A DNA stretch of 64,000 nt from Timema cristinae (GCA_039000515.1 JBCFYV010000100.1:51178587-51242586); one strand, 5' to 3'; shown: positions 11,496 to 21,531, numbered from the stretch's first letter. Notes: a model not told the origin generated them from the letters alone. Made by a program: numbers and translations.

Positions 11496-12475
11496 GTAGG
11501 TATTGTTTGCCTAAATAACACTGTATGCTAGGTGTAAGTATTGTTTGACCTCCTAAATAACACCTTATGCTAGGTGTAAGTATTGTTTGATCTCCTAAAT
11601 ATCACTATGCTAGGTGTAAGTATTGTTTGAACTCCTAAATAACACTTTATGCTAGGTGTAAGTATTGTTTGACCTCTTAAATAACACCTTATGCTAGGTG
11701 TAAGTATTGTTTGACCTTCTAAAATAACACCTTATGCTAGGTGTAAGTATTGTTTGACCTCTTAAATAACACCTTATGCTATGTGTAAGTATTGTTTGAC
11801 CTCCTAAATACCACTGTTTGCTAGGCGTAAGTATTGTTTGACCTTCTAAATAACACTTTATGCTAGGTGTAAGTATTGTTTGACCTCCTAAATAACACTG
11901 TTTGCTAGGTGTAAGTATTGTTTTACCTCCTAAATAACACTGTTTGATAGGTCTAAGTATTTCTGACCTCCTAAATAACACTATGCTAGGTGTAAGTATT
12001 GTTTACCTCCTAAATAACACTGTTTGCTAGGTCTAAGTATTGTCTGACTTCCTAAATAACACTATGCTAGGTGTAAGTATTGTTTTACCTCCTAAATAAC
12101 ACTGTTTGATAGGTCTAAGTATTTCTGACCTCCTAAATAACACTATGCTAGGTGTAAGTAATGTTTTACCTCCTAAATAACACTGTTTGCTAGGTCTAAG
12201 TATTGTCTGACCTCCTAAATAACACTATGCTAGGTGTAGGTATTGTTTTACCTCCTAAATAACACTGTTTGCTAGGTCTAAGTATTGTCTGACCTCCTAA
12301 ATAACACTATGCTAGGTGTAGGTATTGTTTTACCTCCTAAATAAAACTATGCTAGGTGTAGGTATTGTTTGACCTCTTAAATAACACTGTATGCTAGGTG
12401 TAAGCATTGTTTGACCTCCTAAATAACACTATGCTAGGTGTAGGTATTGATTGACCTCCTAAATAACGCTGTTTG
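11496..12475. repeat. Minisatellite, 39-42 bp unit, 24 copies
   Basis: Unit resembles TAAGTATTGTTTGACCTCC followed by TAAATAACACTATGCTAGGTG. I counted 24 units. Length variants arise from CACTATGCT versus CACTGTTTGCT or CACCTTATGCT. Between about 11900 and 12360 two unit types alternate, giving an 80-bp dimer. The minus-strand 95-codon frame is a product of the repeat. Confidence 0.95.
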
Positions 12476-12679
12476 TCACACGGTCTAATAAGGTTTTAGA
12501 GTAGCTTGAATAAGAGTAATCATTCCGATTGAGTGGTTTGGGCTGATAGTTACCACCCTTGTGATTTTTCATCTAACTTTTACTATAATGCGGGATTATT
12601 TCATCTTAACTTAGCTCCTTATTCTAACCCATTAATAAACCTGGTGCTAACGCAACATCAACAAAATGTTCTTAGCTTC

Positions 12680-13090
12680 GATGGTTGATGGTCTAAGGCG
12701 TCATTCTCAAAATAGACCGGACTGTCAATGACGGGGATATCAGGCTTCAAATCCAGCCGGGTGTATGTAGGGTGATATTTCATTAATGGTTTACATTCTC
12801 CCTACATGCAAATGAGAGTACATATCTTATAATAACAACATTTCTTCTTTAATCCATTAGTGCAATTAGATTTTTTTTGTAACACTGTGTCTTACCACCT
12901 GTTTGGGTTATACGCTTATTTACTAATTACGTTAATTAGTTGAGAATGAGGAAGATTAAATTTATATATAGTGCACCTGAATTTGCGTGGTGGTAGAGTG
13001 TAAAATCTTTTAAGAAAAATCACCCTCACTGTACCTGGTGGAATCGAACCCTGATCATAAGCTATCAACTTAATTTCTGGCAGTTGCTCA
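12680..13090. repeat. Tail-to-tail SINE-1-like pair inside transposon
   Basis: A plus-strand head (GGTCTAAGGCGTCATTC, B-box-like GGCTTCAAATCCAGCC) runs to about 12870 and meets a minus-strand copy starting GTGTCTTACCACCTGTTTGG and reaching the B-box-like GGTTCGATTCCACC in reverse near 13035. Present in both element copies (58728-59145). Confidence 0.55.
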
Positions 13091-13483
13091 TTATATAAGA
13101 TTTTATTTCATCTTGTTAGTTCTTAAAATATGATTTTACCATTTATAACAAAACGTTTGTCTCCTTTCCTCAGATCCGATAACTCGTTTCATTCAGAGAA
13201 ACATTCTTTATTTTCAGATACCATATTGTATATATCAAAACCTATTATTTATTCGAAATGATAACTAAACTAGTGTTAGAAAATACATTTTGAAGAGTGC
13301 AACGTGTAAGTAAATTATTAAAATTAAAAACATGATGGTTTTAAGTTTAAACACGTAAAAGTGGACCTCACCCTTTTTGGGCTAGTTAAATCTAGAGTGT
13401 CGGGAGGGCGGCAATTTCTAGGAGGGTCCAGACTATCCTAACATACAACTTTCTACGCCCATGTTTATCACTTTGTTAGTTTT

Positions 13484-13734
13484 GAAATAACTTGTCTGTC
13501 ACTTGAGCCACTCTTAACTGGATTCATATCAATGTTTGTCGAGCAGTTGGTCCTCTCGTGTCGGCCACTTGGCTCTCTATCACTTTGTCCTCTTATATGG
13601 GAGCTTGTCTATCACATGGTCCAGCTTGTGTCGATCACTTGATCCATGTCGTTTCTGCGTGTCTATCAGTTGGTCTTTTTCAGATTTGTCCTCTCGTGTC
13701 GACCACTTTGTTGTCTATCACTTTGCCTGCTCCC
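13484..13734 (-). repeat. Right terminal inverted repeat of Foldback-like element
   Basis: Reverse complement starts GGGAGCAGGCAAAGTGATAG and follows the left repeat. It has one extra internal stretch of short motifs, making it about 20 bp longer. Two overlapping plus-strand frames here (13536-13814, 13558-13749) are artefacts of the motif repeats. Confidence 0.8.
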
Positions 13735-13743
13735 CCATTCGTG
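13735..13743. repeat. Target-site duplication, right (CCATTCGTG)
   Basis: Second half of the 9-bp duplication. It is followed by GAAGTAAA, which also follows the single CCATTCGTG at the empty sites of copies B and C (AAGTAAAC there). Confidence 0.9.
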
Positions 13744-13783
13744 AAGTAAAAATTTGGAATGTAAATAAGCAATTTAATATAAT

Positions 13784-15330
13784 TCAACCTCTAGGAACAA
13801 CTCTGATGTTATAGCCATTCACTAATTTTAGAGTTAGACCAAAAGTCCATCGATCCATTTCTTTTTTTTCGCACCCCGGATGAATGGTGAAATGTCTCAG
13901 AACCGTCGCAAGAACTATCTTCATCTGGAACATGGCGTACTTGTAGCCAACACATTTTCTCAAACCGCCGGAAAACGGAAGAAAACTGTACGGATGTCGA
14001 CCTTTGGAGCGCTCCGGTGAGAAGTTTTCCGGGTCGAACTCATCTGGGTTCGGGTAGATCTTAGGGTTGCGATGTAGAGAATAAATATTAAATAATATGT
14101 CACAGCCTTTAGGTATAGTGTAGTTTGTTATTTTGATATCTTCAGTTGTATTTCTTGGTACGAATTGCACCACCGGATAGAGACGAAGCGATTCTTTTAT
14201 AACTTGTTCGGTGTATTTAAGGCGGTTTATATCCTCCATTGATACTGAACGCTCCACGTCATTTCCGAAAACAGCGTCAAGTTCTTCTTGTACTTTCCTC
14301 TGAACATACTGGTGGAATCCTAGTAGCATCATCGTGAAGCTAAGGCTGGTTGCAGTAGTTTCCATTCCTGCAATGATGGTCCAGTTTATTTCTCCAATGA
14401 TTTCTTTCTTTGTTAAAACACATTCATTATGTTCTATCATGTGAATCATGGAATCTATTAGTGAAGGTCTATCTTTATTGGGTGAGCTATCTGAGGTCAC
14501 TCTTGTTGATACTTGTTGATTGATTTTCTCACGGGACTTCTTCGTCTTCTTTATAAAGATCTCGTTACTAAATGAATTCACGTAATTTGTACACTCCGTC
14601 ATTATTTTGTGGTACGATGTTAGACGAATTATAATTGAAATAAGCAGCCAAGGTTTTAAGAACATTTGTGTGAAAATGCCATTGACAGTATCAGTAGAAT
14701 TGATATATTTTTCACTTGTTTTTTCTTGAGCTTTCATTTCAAAACCTAAAACGGTTTCACATATACTATCAAAAGCAAATTTGGTAAAATAATGATATAT
14801 ATCAATAGTGTCTGTATTATTACACGTTCCTATCAAACGATTTGCTAAGATTTTACTGTTTTTATTAAATACCTTAATAAAATATTGAAAATGACAATAT
14901 TGGAACGAAGAGAGAATAAACTTCCTGTGAACTCTCCATTGGTCCCCTCCAATCATTATCAAACCATCACCCACTGGATATTTATTAACAATATTCTCAC
15001 ATCTTTCCCTTCCTAAACATTTTTCACTGTTCATTAATTTTCTAGATCACATGGGTCTGAAACAAATATTATTAAATACGATCCAGCCCAAAATCGACCT
15101 GTCGGAAAATATGTTCTTGTGAGACTTACGTATTTCTTAAATGATTCTTCTTGAGTCCAGGCCAAGATATCCAGGATATTTCCTATTAGTGGATATGCTT
15201 TAGGTCCTGGTATCTTACTCGCCAGTTTCCTGATATGTCTGCGCTGCCACCACAGTTTTAATAAATAGCCAACACCGATAAATATAGCGATTAAGATCCA
15301 TACCACCGTATTCAACTTCACAATTGACAT
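13784..15330 (-). pseudogene. CYP4-clan cytochrome P450, copy A (one frameshift)
   Basis: Microsomal haem monooxygenase of the CYP4 clan. The substrate cannot be told. Starts ATG at 15330 (MSIVKLNTVV), with a membrane anchor at about residues 7-27, a hinge with KIPGPKAYPLIGN, C-helix WRVHR, I-helix AGMETT, K-helix [13 protein letters not shown] and the haem loop [10 protein letters not shown], ending at 13784. The span is 1547 bp against 1548 in copies C and D. A single-base deletion near 15041 shifts the frame after about residue 97 (AATTTTCTAG where other copies read AATATTTCTAG). There are no other stops and no introns. The promoter and N-terminal part resemble copy B, the last 40 residues and 3' flank resemble copy D. 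It may be a functional gene if the deletion is a consensus error. Confidence 0.85.
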
Positions 15331-15394
15331 TGTAAATGCTAATATTTAAAAATGGTTTTAAGTTTAAACTAAAATTCACCTTTTACAGTGTCTC

Positions 15395-15400
15395 TATATA
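15395..15400 (-). promoter_or_regulatory. TATA box, P450 copy A
   Basis: TATATA within CTCTATATAGAG, 65 bases before the ATG on the minus strand. The same element lies at nearly the same distance before all five P450 starts in the window. The position fits a core promoter, but no transcript evidence is available. Confidence 0.45.
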
Positions 15401-16109
15401 GAGCACAAACTTTATTTAAACTTTACTAGCGTACAATGAATATTGCCCCCCTATTTATTCGCTTTCATACACCTTGATTTCTTAAAACTGGTTTACTAAG
15501 TCTGTGCTTAAACGTAAAATAATCACCCAAGAAATGTAGTTGACCTCGAGAACATGTATGTAAAGTTTACTTACAATGTCTATGTCGTATTTTTTTTTTG
15601 TATTGGCGAGTGCATAATAAGTGGTGTATACATTTAAAAAATCTTATTGTTTGAAAGAAGCGTCAGATATGAATATGCAAATAAAAATCGCTTGACAAAA
15701 TCTAAGCGCAGGAATTTACCTGTATTGAGAAAGGGGCCGTGGGGATTCATCCTTGAACCACTTAACTCTGTTGTTAGGAATTAGTTCAGATTTATTACAA
15801 ATATTACACACTAAATATGAATGGTAAAAAATTAATATTCTGGTTCAATCATGGAAATCATTTTGACTCAAGTTTTAAACCTAATTTTGAGTGTTATTAA
15901 AAGAAGTGCCTCTTTTATTGTCAGTCAAGCTTTCACGTGAAATCATCTTATTCATTCTTAATTATTTTAAGTGAATTTTAACCAATCATTATTAATTGCT
16001 TTTTTCCGACTGTGGCCTGTGTCAGTTTTTTATTCAAACTATATATATTCCAGTACAAACTTTCTAGGCCTATCGTAGATTCATAAGCCTTATAATTTTA
16101 CTTAAGACT

Positions 16110-16262
16110 TAGATAGGCACTACATCCAGTCCACAGCCATTAATTTATCAATTTGAAAAGATAACCCATATTTTCATCAATGATAATATTCCGGCCATGA
16201 CGGGAATTGTTCGCGATACACTTAGCCCAGCAGGCAATCACGTTACCCACTTAGATAAGAGG
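16110..16262 (-). repeat. SINE-2
   Basis: Minus strand: tRNA-like head region, core with AATATTATCATTGATGAAAA, then ATGGGTTATCTTTTC. The same element occurs at 35795-35940 and, with a better head, at 21826-21985. Confidence 0.5.
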
Positions 16263-17022
16263 TTGGACCATTTAAACCAATATTTGCTGTAGCTATCAGC
16301 TACCACCACTCCTACTGTAGATGTACTTTATTCCTGTTCACTTCTCACACAACATTATCGACTACCAGTGGCGGCTCGTGGCTAAAATTAGTGGTATTGG
16401 TGTTCTAGAAAATTTCTAGCCTTTGTTTTAAAATTGTGTAAAAGGAAAAAAAAAACATGTATAAAAAGAAAATATATTCAGGAACTTGATAAAATCTTAA
16501 CAAAAATAACCAAACTTTTTTACTTACTTTAACTTAAATCGTTACAGTTCAATCACCTGGTAAACAGTACATTTATGTGAACGTAACTTATAACAAACAG
16601 TTAACTGTACGAGAGAGAGAGAGCTAAGTTATTTGACCAATAATCGTTTATTAGAACCTTATAACTTGATATAACATAATTACCTAGAGCGTAGCTGATA
16701 ATTCGCACAGTAGCGGATCTTGTCGCTGCTCGAGGACGAATGAGACATGAAATATAAATAAAACCGTAATATCATCACTCTACAATAAATAAGGTCGCAC
16801 TCTAGCCAGCATTATGTTCCGACACAAGTTTTATCCAAGGTCCAACCAAGAGACTCGACATGACTTCTGACCTCGCGCGGACAGTACTTGCCACACCTCA
16901 ACAAACCGGCGCACAAATAGCGCCAGTCTTCTGCCGGCGCCTAGACAAGTAAATCTCCTTGGCTCGCGCGAAAAGAAAAATGCCAACCTGCATAGTCCCA
17001 CGCGCAATATTCCGCACACTCG

Positions 17023-17256
17023 AACACCCTACTTAACACACGGAACGACCCACAACAACAGAAGGAAGAAGAACAAACGACCCCTTTTGACTTTAAAGAG
17101 ATATTGACAATCTTTAAAGAGATGAATATATGTGGTTTGCTCAAACATCTTAAAACTTTTCTATCAAGAATTAAACAGGCAGAGGATAAAATGACAAAAC
17201 TGATGATAATACTTGAAGCAGCAACTGACTTTTACTTTGGTGCCAATGACGAATAA
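17023..17256 (+). CDS. Jockey ORF1 (gag-like), C-terminal 77 residues
   Basis: Open frame entering from the truncated 5' end and stopping at TAA 17254-17256. It reads through ...PFDFKEILTIFKEMN... and ...LKTFLSRIKQAEDKMTKL... to GANDE. A helical tail of this sort is typical of Jockey ORF1 proteins, nucleic-acid-binding partners of the reverse transcriptase. The CCHC knuckles expected upstream are absent because of the truncation. It overlaps the ORF2 start by 11 bases (ATGACGAATAA). No start codon survives, so it is not expected to be expressed as is. Confidence 0.7.
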   Translation, partial: NTLLNTRNDPQQQKEEEQTTPFDFKEILTIFKEMNICGLLKHLKTFLSRIKQAEDKMTKLMIILEAATDFYFGANDE

Positions 17257-19929
17257 AACACAAGTAATAGATCAAAATCAACTCCGAATCCTTATATGGA
17301 ATGCTAATGGAATCCTACAACAGACACAAGAATTTGAAGACCTGATGCAAACATATGGAATAGACCTGGCACTTGTATGCGAAACCCACCTGAAACCAGA
17401 CAAACGACTTAACATAACAGGATATGATATATACAGGACAGACAGAGTACAACAGAGAGGGGGTGGTACAGCAGTTTTTATAAAGAGCTACCTACCACAC
17501 TATAGAAACAACGTCGAAGACTCGGAAAACCTGGAGGCCACATCAGTGACTGTCAACACCAAAAACGGACACATAAACTTTGTGGCCACCTACAACCCTC
17601 CAACCAAGATGTTACTCAAAACCGACCTGGATATCATCACTGCTGATAACAACTTCCTAATAGGGGGGGATCTCAACAGCAAAAATACACTATGGAATAG
17701 CAGGCTGACAAATAGAAATGGGCGAATACTAGAAGAGCACGCAACAGAGGCAGACTACAACATAATAGCTCCAGAATCACCGACATTTTATCCTGGCAAT
17801 CACCTTCATAGACCAGACGTCCTGGACTTATTACTAACTAACTTAAAAATAACATCGGAAACCTTAACGGTATTACAAGAACTCGATTCCGACCATAACC
17901 CGGTACTCTGCGAATGGGACATCGACACTGAACATCTGGCCAACTGGCACAGGCCGAGTACTAAGACAACAGACTGGAAGAAGTTCAAAGAAGAACTTCA
18001 GGAAAACGTACCAGGAAACCTAGAAATAGAAACAGAAGAGGACGTTGACGCCGCCATTGACATACTAACAAATACAATACAAGAAGCTTACAAACAAAAC
18101 ACAGTGACCTCCCGAAAACAGCAAAACGTAAGGATTGACCAGCCCAACCTCAACATCCTGATAGCGCAAAAAAGAGAAGCACGTAGGGATTGGCAAAGGC
18201 TACGAACTCCACAAGAAAGAACTAGGTACAACAGACTAAAGGCGCAGGTTAGAAGGACGGTCAACAACATTAGAAGAACCAGATGGAACGACTTTGTCAT
18301 AGACACTACAGCCAACCAACAGAAACCGTGGACTTTGACAAAAATTTTAAAAGGAACTGCGAGAAGAGCGGGAACTCCAGCCATACATGGGCAGCAAGGA
18401 ATGGCCTATACTAACATCGACAAGGCTAACGCGATAGCGGCAACACTAGAACAACAATTCAGACCCAATCCAGTGCAGGAAGAAGACTTAAACAGAGACA
18501 TTATCAGGGGAGTAAACGCCTACTTTGACAGACAAATAGCCGACATACCAGCCCCTATCACAGTAGAGGAACTTCAACAAGCTATCAAAGACCTTCGGTC
18601 AAATAAGGCACCGGGTATAGACGGCATCAAGAATGAAGAGCTAAAAAACCTACCTCACAATGCAACAGCACTGCTTACCCAAATATTCAACACGACCCTT
18701 AAATTACACTACTTCCCAAAATTTTGGAAAAGGGCCAAAGTCATCAGCATCCCGAAACCAGGCAAAAATAGCATCTTCCCACAGAACAGACGGCCACTCA
18801 GCCTGCTCAATACAACCAGCAAACTTTATGAATCCCTGATACTAAATAGACTGCAACAACACACAGAGATGAACGAAATAATCCCCGATCTACAGTTTGG
18901 CTTCAAGAAACTTCACTCCACAATCCATCCTGTACTGAACTTCATAGAGGATGCCACCGATAGCTTCAATAAACGCGAATACATGCTCGCCATATTCTTG
19001 GACGTCGAGAAGGCCTTTGACAAGGTGTGGCACTATGGCCTACTATACAAACTGATACAATACGACTTCCCACCAAGAGACATAATACTCATTAAAAGCT
19101 TCTTGGAAGACAGAGAGTTTCAGGTCGCTATTGGGGCTCACTTTCCGAGAGGGTGAAAGTAAAATCAGGGGTACCACAAGGGTCGGTCTTGGCTCCCTAC
19201 CTTTTCAATCTTTATGTTTCTGATATACCAACACACCCTAAAATGACAGTGAGATTATTCGCGGACGATACACTAATTTATACAAGAGACCGGAATATAT
19301 ACTACGCGACACTAGCACTACAACGATACCTAACAACACTAGAGACCTGGCTCACAAAATGGCGAGTGAAAGTCAACACTGCAAAGTCCACAGCTATGGT
19401 AGTGGCTAAAAGGAGACAATTACCACCAGAGAACTTCACTATTTTTCAAGAGGACATACCATTCGAAAACGAGGCAAAATATCTTGGAATAACCATAGAT
19501 AGGAAGCTCACCTGGGCGAAACATATTGACAGAACAAAGAAAACTGCAACCGCGCTTTTCATACAGCTTTATCCTCTCTTCAAAGGGCGTCAACTGAGTC
19601 AGCAATCCAAGATAACCATTTACAAATGTATTATCCAGCCCATCATCCTCTACGGCTGCGTAGGTTGGGGATACGCAGCCAAAACACACATCAAGAAGCT
19701 ACAAACAGTGCAGAACAAGATACTAAGGCTCATAACCGGAACAGACATTAGAACAAGAATAGACCACCTCCATGATATAGCCAAGAGCAAACCACTCGAT
19801 GTGTTATTCAAAGAAAGAAGGGAAAAATTCTACACACAAAGTTTAGCACACAAAAATCCATTGATACGTGCACTTGGTAACTACAATCCTCACGACCAAA
19901 GACCATACAAACGCCCAAGGCTGGAGTAG
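17246..19929 (+). pseudogene. Jockey ORF2: endonuclease and reverse transcriptase (frameshift)
   Basis: ATG at 17246 (MTNKTQVIDQ) chosen because the longer open frame begins at a TTG. Apurinic-type endonuclease motifs in order: IWNANG, CETHL, GGDLNSKN, SDHNPV. Reverse transcriptase motifs: NKAPGIDGI, RRPLSLLNTTSKL, FLDVEKAFDKVWH, SGVPQGSVLAP and FADD at 19258-19269. The frame changes once between about 19128 and 19155, where a missing base, perhaps in GGGG, gives a stop at 19154-19156; the second frame continues to TAG at 19929. Joined length is close to 900 residues, the usual Jockey size. A single lesion suggests recent activity. Confidence 0.85.
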
Positions 19930-20417
19930 AGAGGGATAAGAGGAAGGAGCAATATCATCCACACCTTCACATTCAATTTTCATCCTTCATCAAGTGTATA
20001 TTTTGACTAATCAAACATGCGTTTCCTTTTCAGATAATCATCACAAACTCACAATCAATCAACCCATCTTTCACTAGATATATTTTCACAAATTCATATT
20101 TTTCACCCTCATTCCATGAGGATAAGGGCTAGCGAATGCTGCCTGTAACTCACAAAGCAATACAGCCCTTTCACAGGTGACCTAGCTTGGCGCTTCTGCC
20201 AAGGTGGATATCTTGTGTCGGGCTACAAACCAACTCAAACCGTGTACTTTGTACAATTAAATCATAGGTACCAAGTCATTTAATATTAAGTTCATGCAAC
20301 GAGGATAAGGGTCTGTGAAAACAACCTGTAACTCGCATATCAAATCAGCCAAAACTTCCCAATGCTTGTCAATGTCACTATTGGCAAGTAGGGAGGTTGG
20401 GGCAACAGGGGCAACCC
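19930..20417 (+). other. Jockey 3' untranslated region
   Basis: Contains two related stretches beginning GAGGATAAGGG (20118 and 20301), each followed by CCTGTAACTC and ending CAGCC, so a segment of about 183 bases is present twice. A stem-loop CTTGGC-GCTTCT-GCCAAG lies at 20186-20203. It ends in a G/C-rich stretch with two GGGGCAAC units and no poly-A. Confidence 0.6.
20186..20203 (+). other. Stem-loop in Jockey 3' UTR
   Basis: Perfect 6-bp stem CTTGGC/GCCAAG around a 6-base loop. 3' hairpins of this kind can be recognised by the element's own reverse transcriptase. That role is inferred only. Confidence 0.4.
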
Positions 20418-20466
20418 ATATAGCGATTAAGATCAATACCACCGTATTCAATTTCACAATTGACAT
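20418..20466 (-). pseudogene. P450 copy E, remnant of first 16 codons
   Basis: ATG at 20466 followed by SIVKLNTVVLILIAI, identical in register to the membrane anchor of the other P450 copies, then cut off at the Jockey element. Its upstream region and TATA box are intact and match copy D rather than A. The rest of the gene (about 1.5 kb) is gone. A read-through frame continues into Jockey sequence for a further 53 codons and is meaningless. Confidence 0.85.
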
Positions 20467-20529
20467 TGTAAATGCTAATATTTAAAAAGTGTTTAAGTTT
20501 AAATTAAAATTCACCTTTTTCATTGACTC

Positions 20530-20535
20530 TATATA
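20530..20535 (-). promoter_or_regulatory. TATA box of the E remnant
   Basis: TATATA in CTCTATATAGAG, 64 bases before the ATG, as in the other copies. This promoter now has only 16 codons of P450 downstream and would transcribe antisense into the Jockey element. Confidence 0.4.
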
Positions 20536-21531
20536 GAGCACAAACTTTATTTAAACTCTACTAGACTACAATGAAGATTTTCCCCCTATTTACTCGCTTT
20601 TATATACCTTGAATTTGAAAAACTGGTTTATCAATTCTGTATTTAAACTTATAATAATCATCCAAGTATAAAAACATAATTGTAGTTGACCTCGTGAATA
20701 CGTATGTAAAGTGTTTTCTCTTGATTGCATCAGATTTTTTTTTGTATTGACGAGTGCATAATAAATGTTGTGTAAATTTTAAAAAAATGTTATCGTTTGA
20801 AAGTGATATAACACACATATTTCAGGACAACTCCTTAAGGACCCAACAAATACCTTCTCAAATAAAATAAAATATGACAGATTCTTTTCTTATAGTCATA
20901 ATAAAAAGTGCATTAGAAATGTCTCTTGATTGTCTAACAGATGGCCGCACGAATTCAAATAAAGTTCAATTTGAACAACCCCCCGTTTTCCCTGTACCCT
21001 TCAATTATTTAACAGTAACAATAATCTTTTGGGGCTTTCACCCCATCTACCGTCGTCATCAGAAATAACTGCACGCACCACCCCCGACTGTTGGAACCTC
21101 TCACTCCCTTTGTTTGATCTGGTCTTCTTGGGAGATGAAGGGTTTCATGCGTCCTAGGTGAGACTTAATATTTGCACCCCACAGTTTACTCTGTATAAAA
21201 TAGAAAATAAATGATAACCATCTGTGTGACGACACATAAGAATAATACGGTGTCAAAATAACTGTAAAATATTAATAAAATAGATAATGAAAATAAAAGG
21301 GAGACTTCCCTGCTTAATCATTGTGTGGAAAAATACTATCCCTTCGTTATTTCTTTTTCTCTTAATATTTTCGAAAGACATTAATTAAATATCAGAGTGA
21401 TTAAACAACAACGATTATATTGTTGATCAATCCTTAAAAACATATTTAATCATTGTAAAAAATAAAATATGTCTTTATTAGGATACTATTAATATTTTAT
21501 TTAATACTCAAAAGTTCCACTCTATACATAC

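Larger units (their letters stand above)
11061..13734. mobile_element. Foldback-like nonautonomous transposon, copy A
   Basis: A 2674-bp insertion bounded by a perfect 9-bp duplication and absent from the matching place beside P450 copies B and C. Its ends form long imperfect inverted repeats of about 230-250 bp built from short related motifs such as CAACTGCTAGACAA and AAGTGGTCGACACG. Long internally repetitive inverted ends with 9-bp duplications are hallmarks of Drosophila Foldback elements. The interior holds a minisatellite and two SINE-1 copies and no transposase. It lies directly downstream of the P450 A stop codon. A second copy is at 57700-59782. Confidence 0.8.
1614..13783 (+). repeat. 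Segmental duplication, block 1
   Basis: Colinear with block 2 (47821-59831) from TGCGAGTCTGACGACT to the P450 stop codon, and continuing as homology into copy A and copy D. Differences are point changes, single-base indels, a longer AC tract in block 2, about 350 bp more Helitron interior in block 2, and about 13 extra minisatellite units in block 1. It contains only repeats and noncoding sequence. The small shared frames start at GTG or TTG and are not convincing genes. Confidence 0.9.
15331..17021 (+). repeat. P450 upstream region, B-type, copy 1
   Basis: Closely matches 35005-36686, and its central part also matches 24336-24525. It ends abruptly at 17021 where the Jockey element begins, while the match partner continues with TACAAGACTTTTAAC. 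No gene. Contains a SINE-2 copy. Confidence 0.85.
17022..20417 (+). mobile_element. Jockey-clade non-LTR retrotransposon, 5'-truncated
   Basis: Left border set where homology to the B upstream region stops (17021); right border where homology to a P450 start begins (20418). It holds the last 77 codons of ORF1, an almost whole ORF2 with endonuclease and reverse transcriptase, and a 3' region of about 490 bases. No poly-A tail and no target duplication are seen. The two flanks derive from different loci, which implies loss of the intervening sequence including gene E. Confidence 0.85.

Noticed and set aside
11694..11981. 95-codon minus-strand frame with repeated peptide units
   Set aside because: It is a translation of the 39-42 bp minisatellite; the peptide repeat only reflects units of 42 bases.
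11496..12475. CRISPR-like regular repeat array
   Set aside because: Units are contiguous with no unique spacers, and the context is eukaryotic. It is a minisatellite.
16831..17144. Minus-strand frames spanning the Jockey 5' junction
   Set aside because: They cross from flank into element and have no homologue in the B upstream copy.
17806..18384. Minus-strand frames within the Jockey ORF2
   Set aside because: Shadows of the plus-strand coding frame, which has clear endonuclease and reverse transcriptase motifs.
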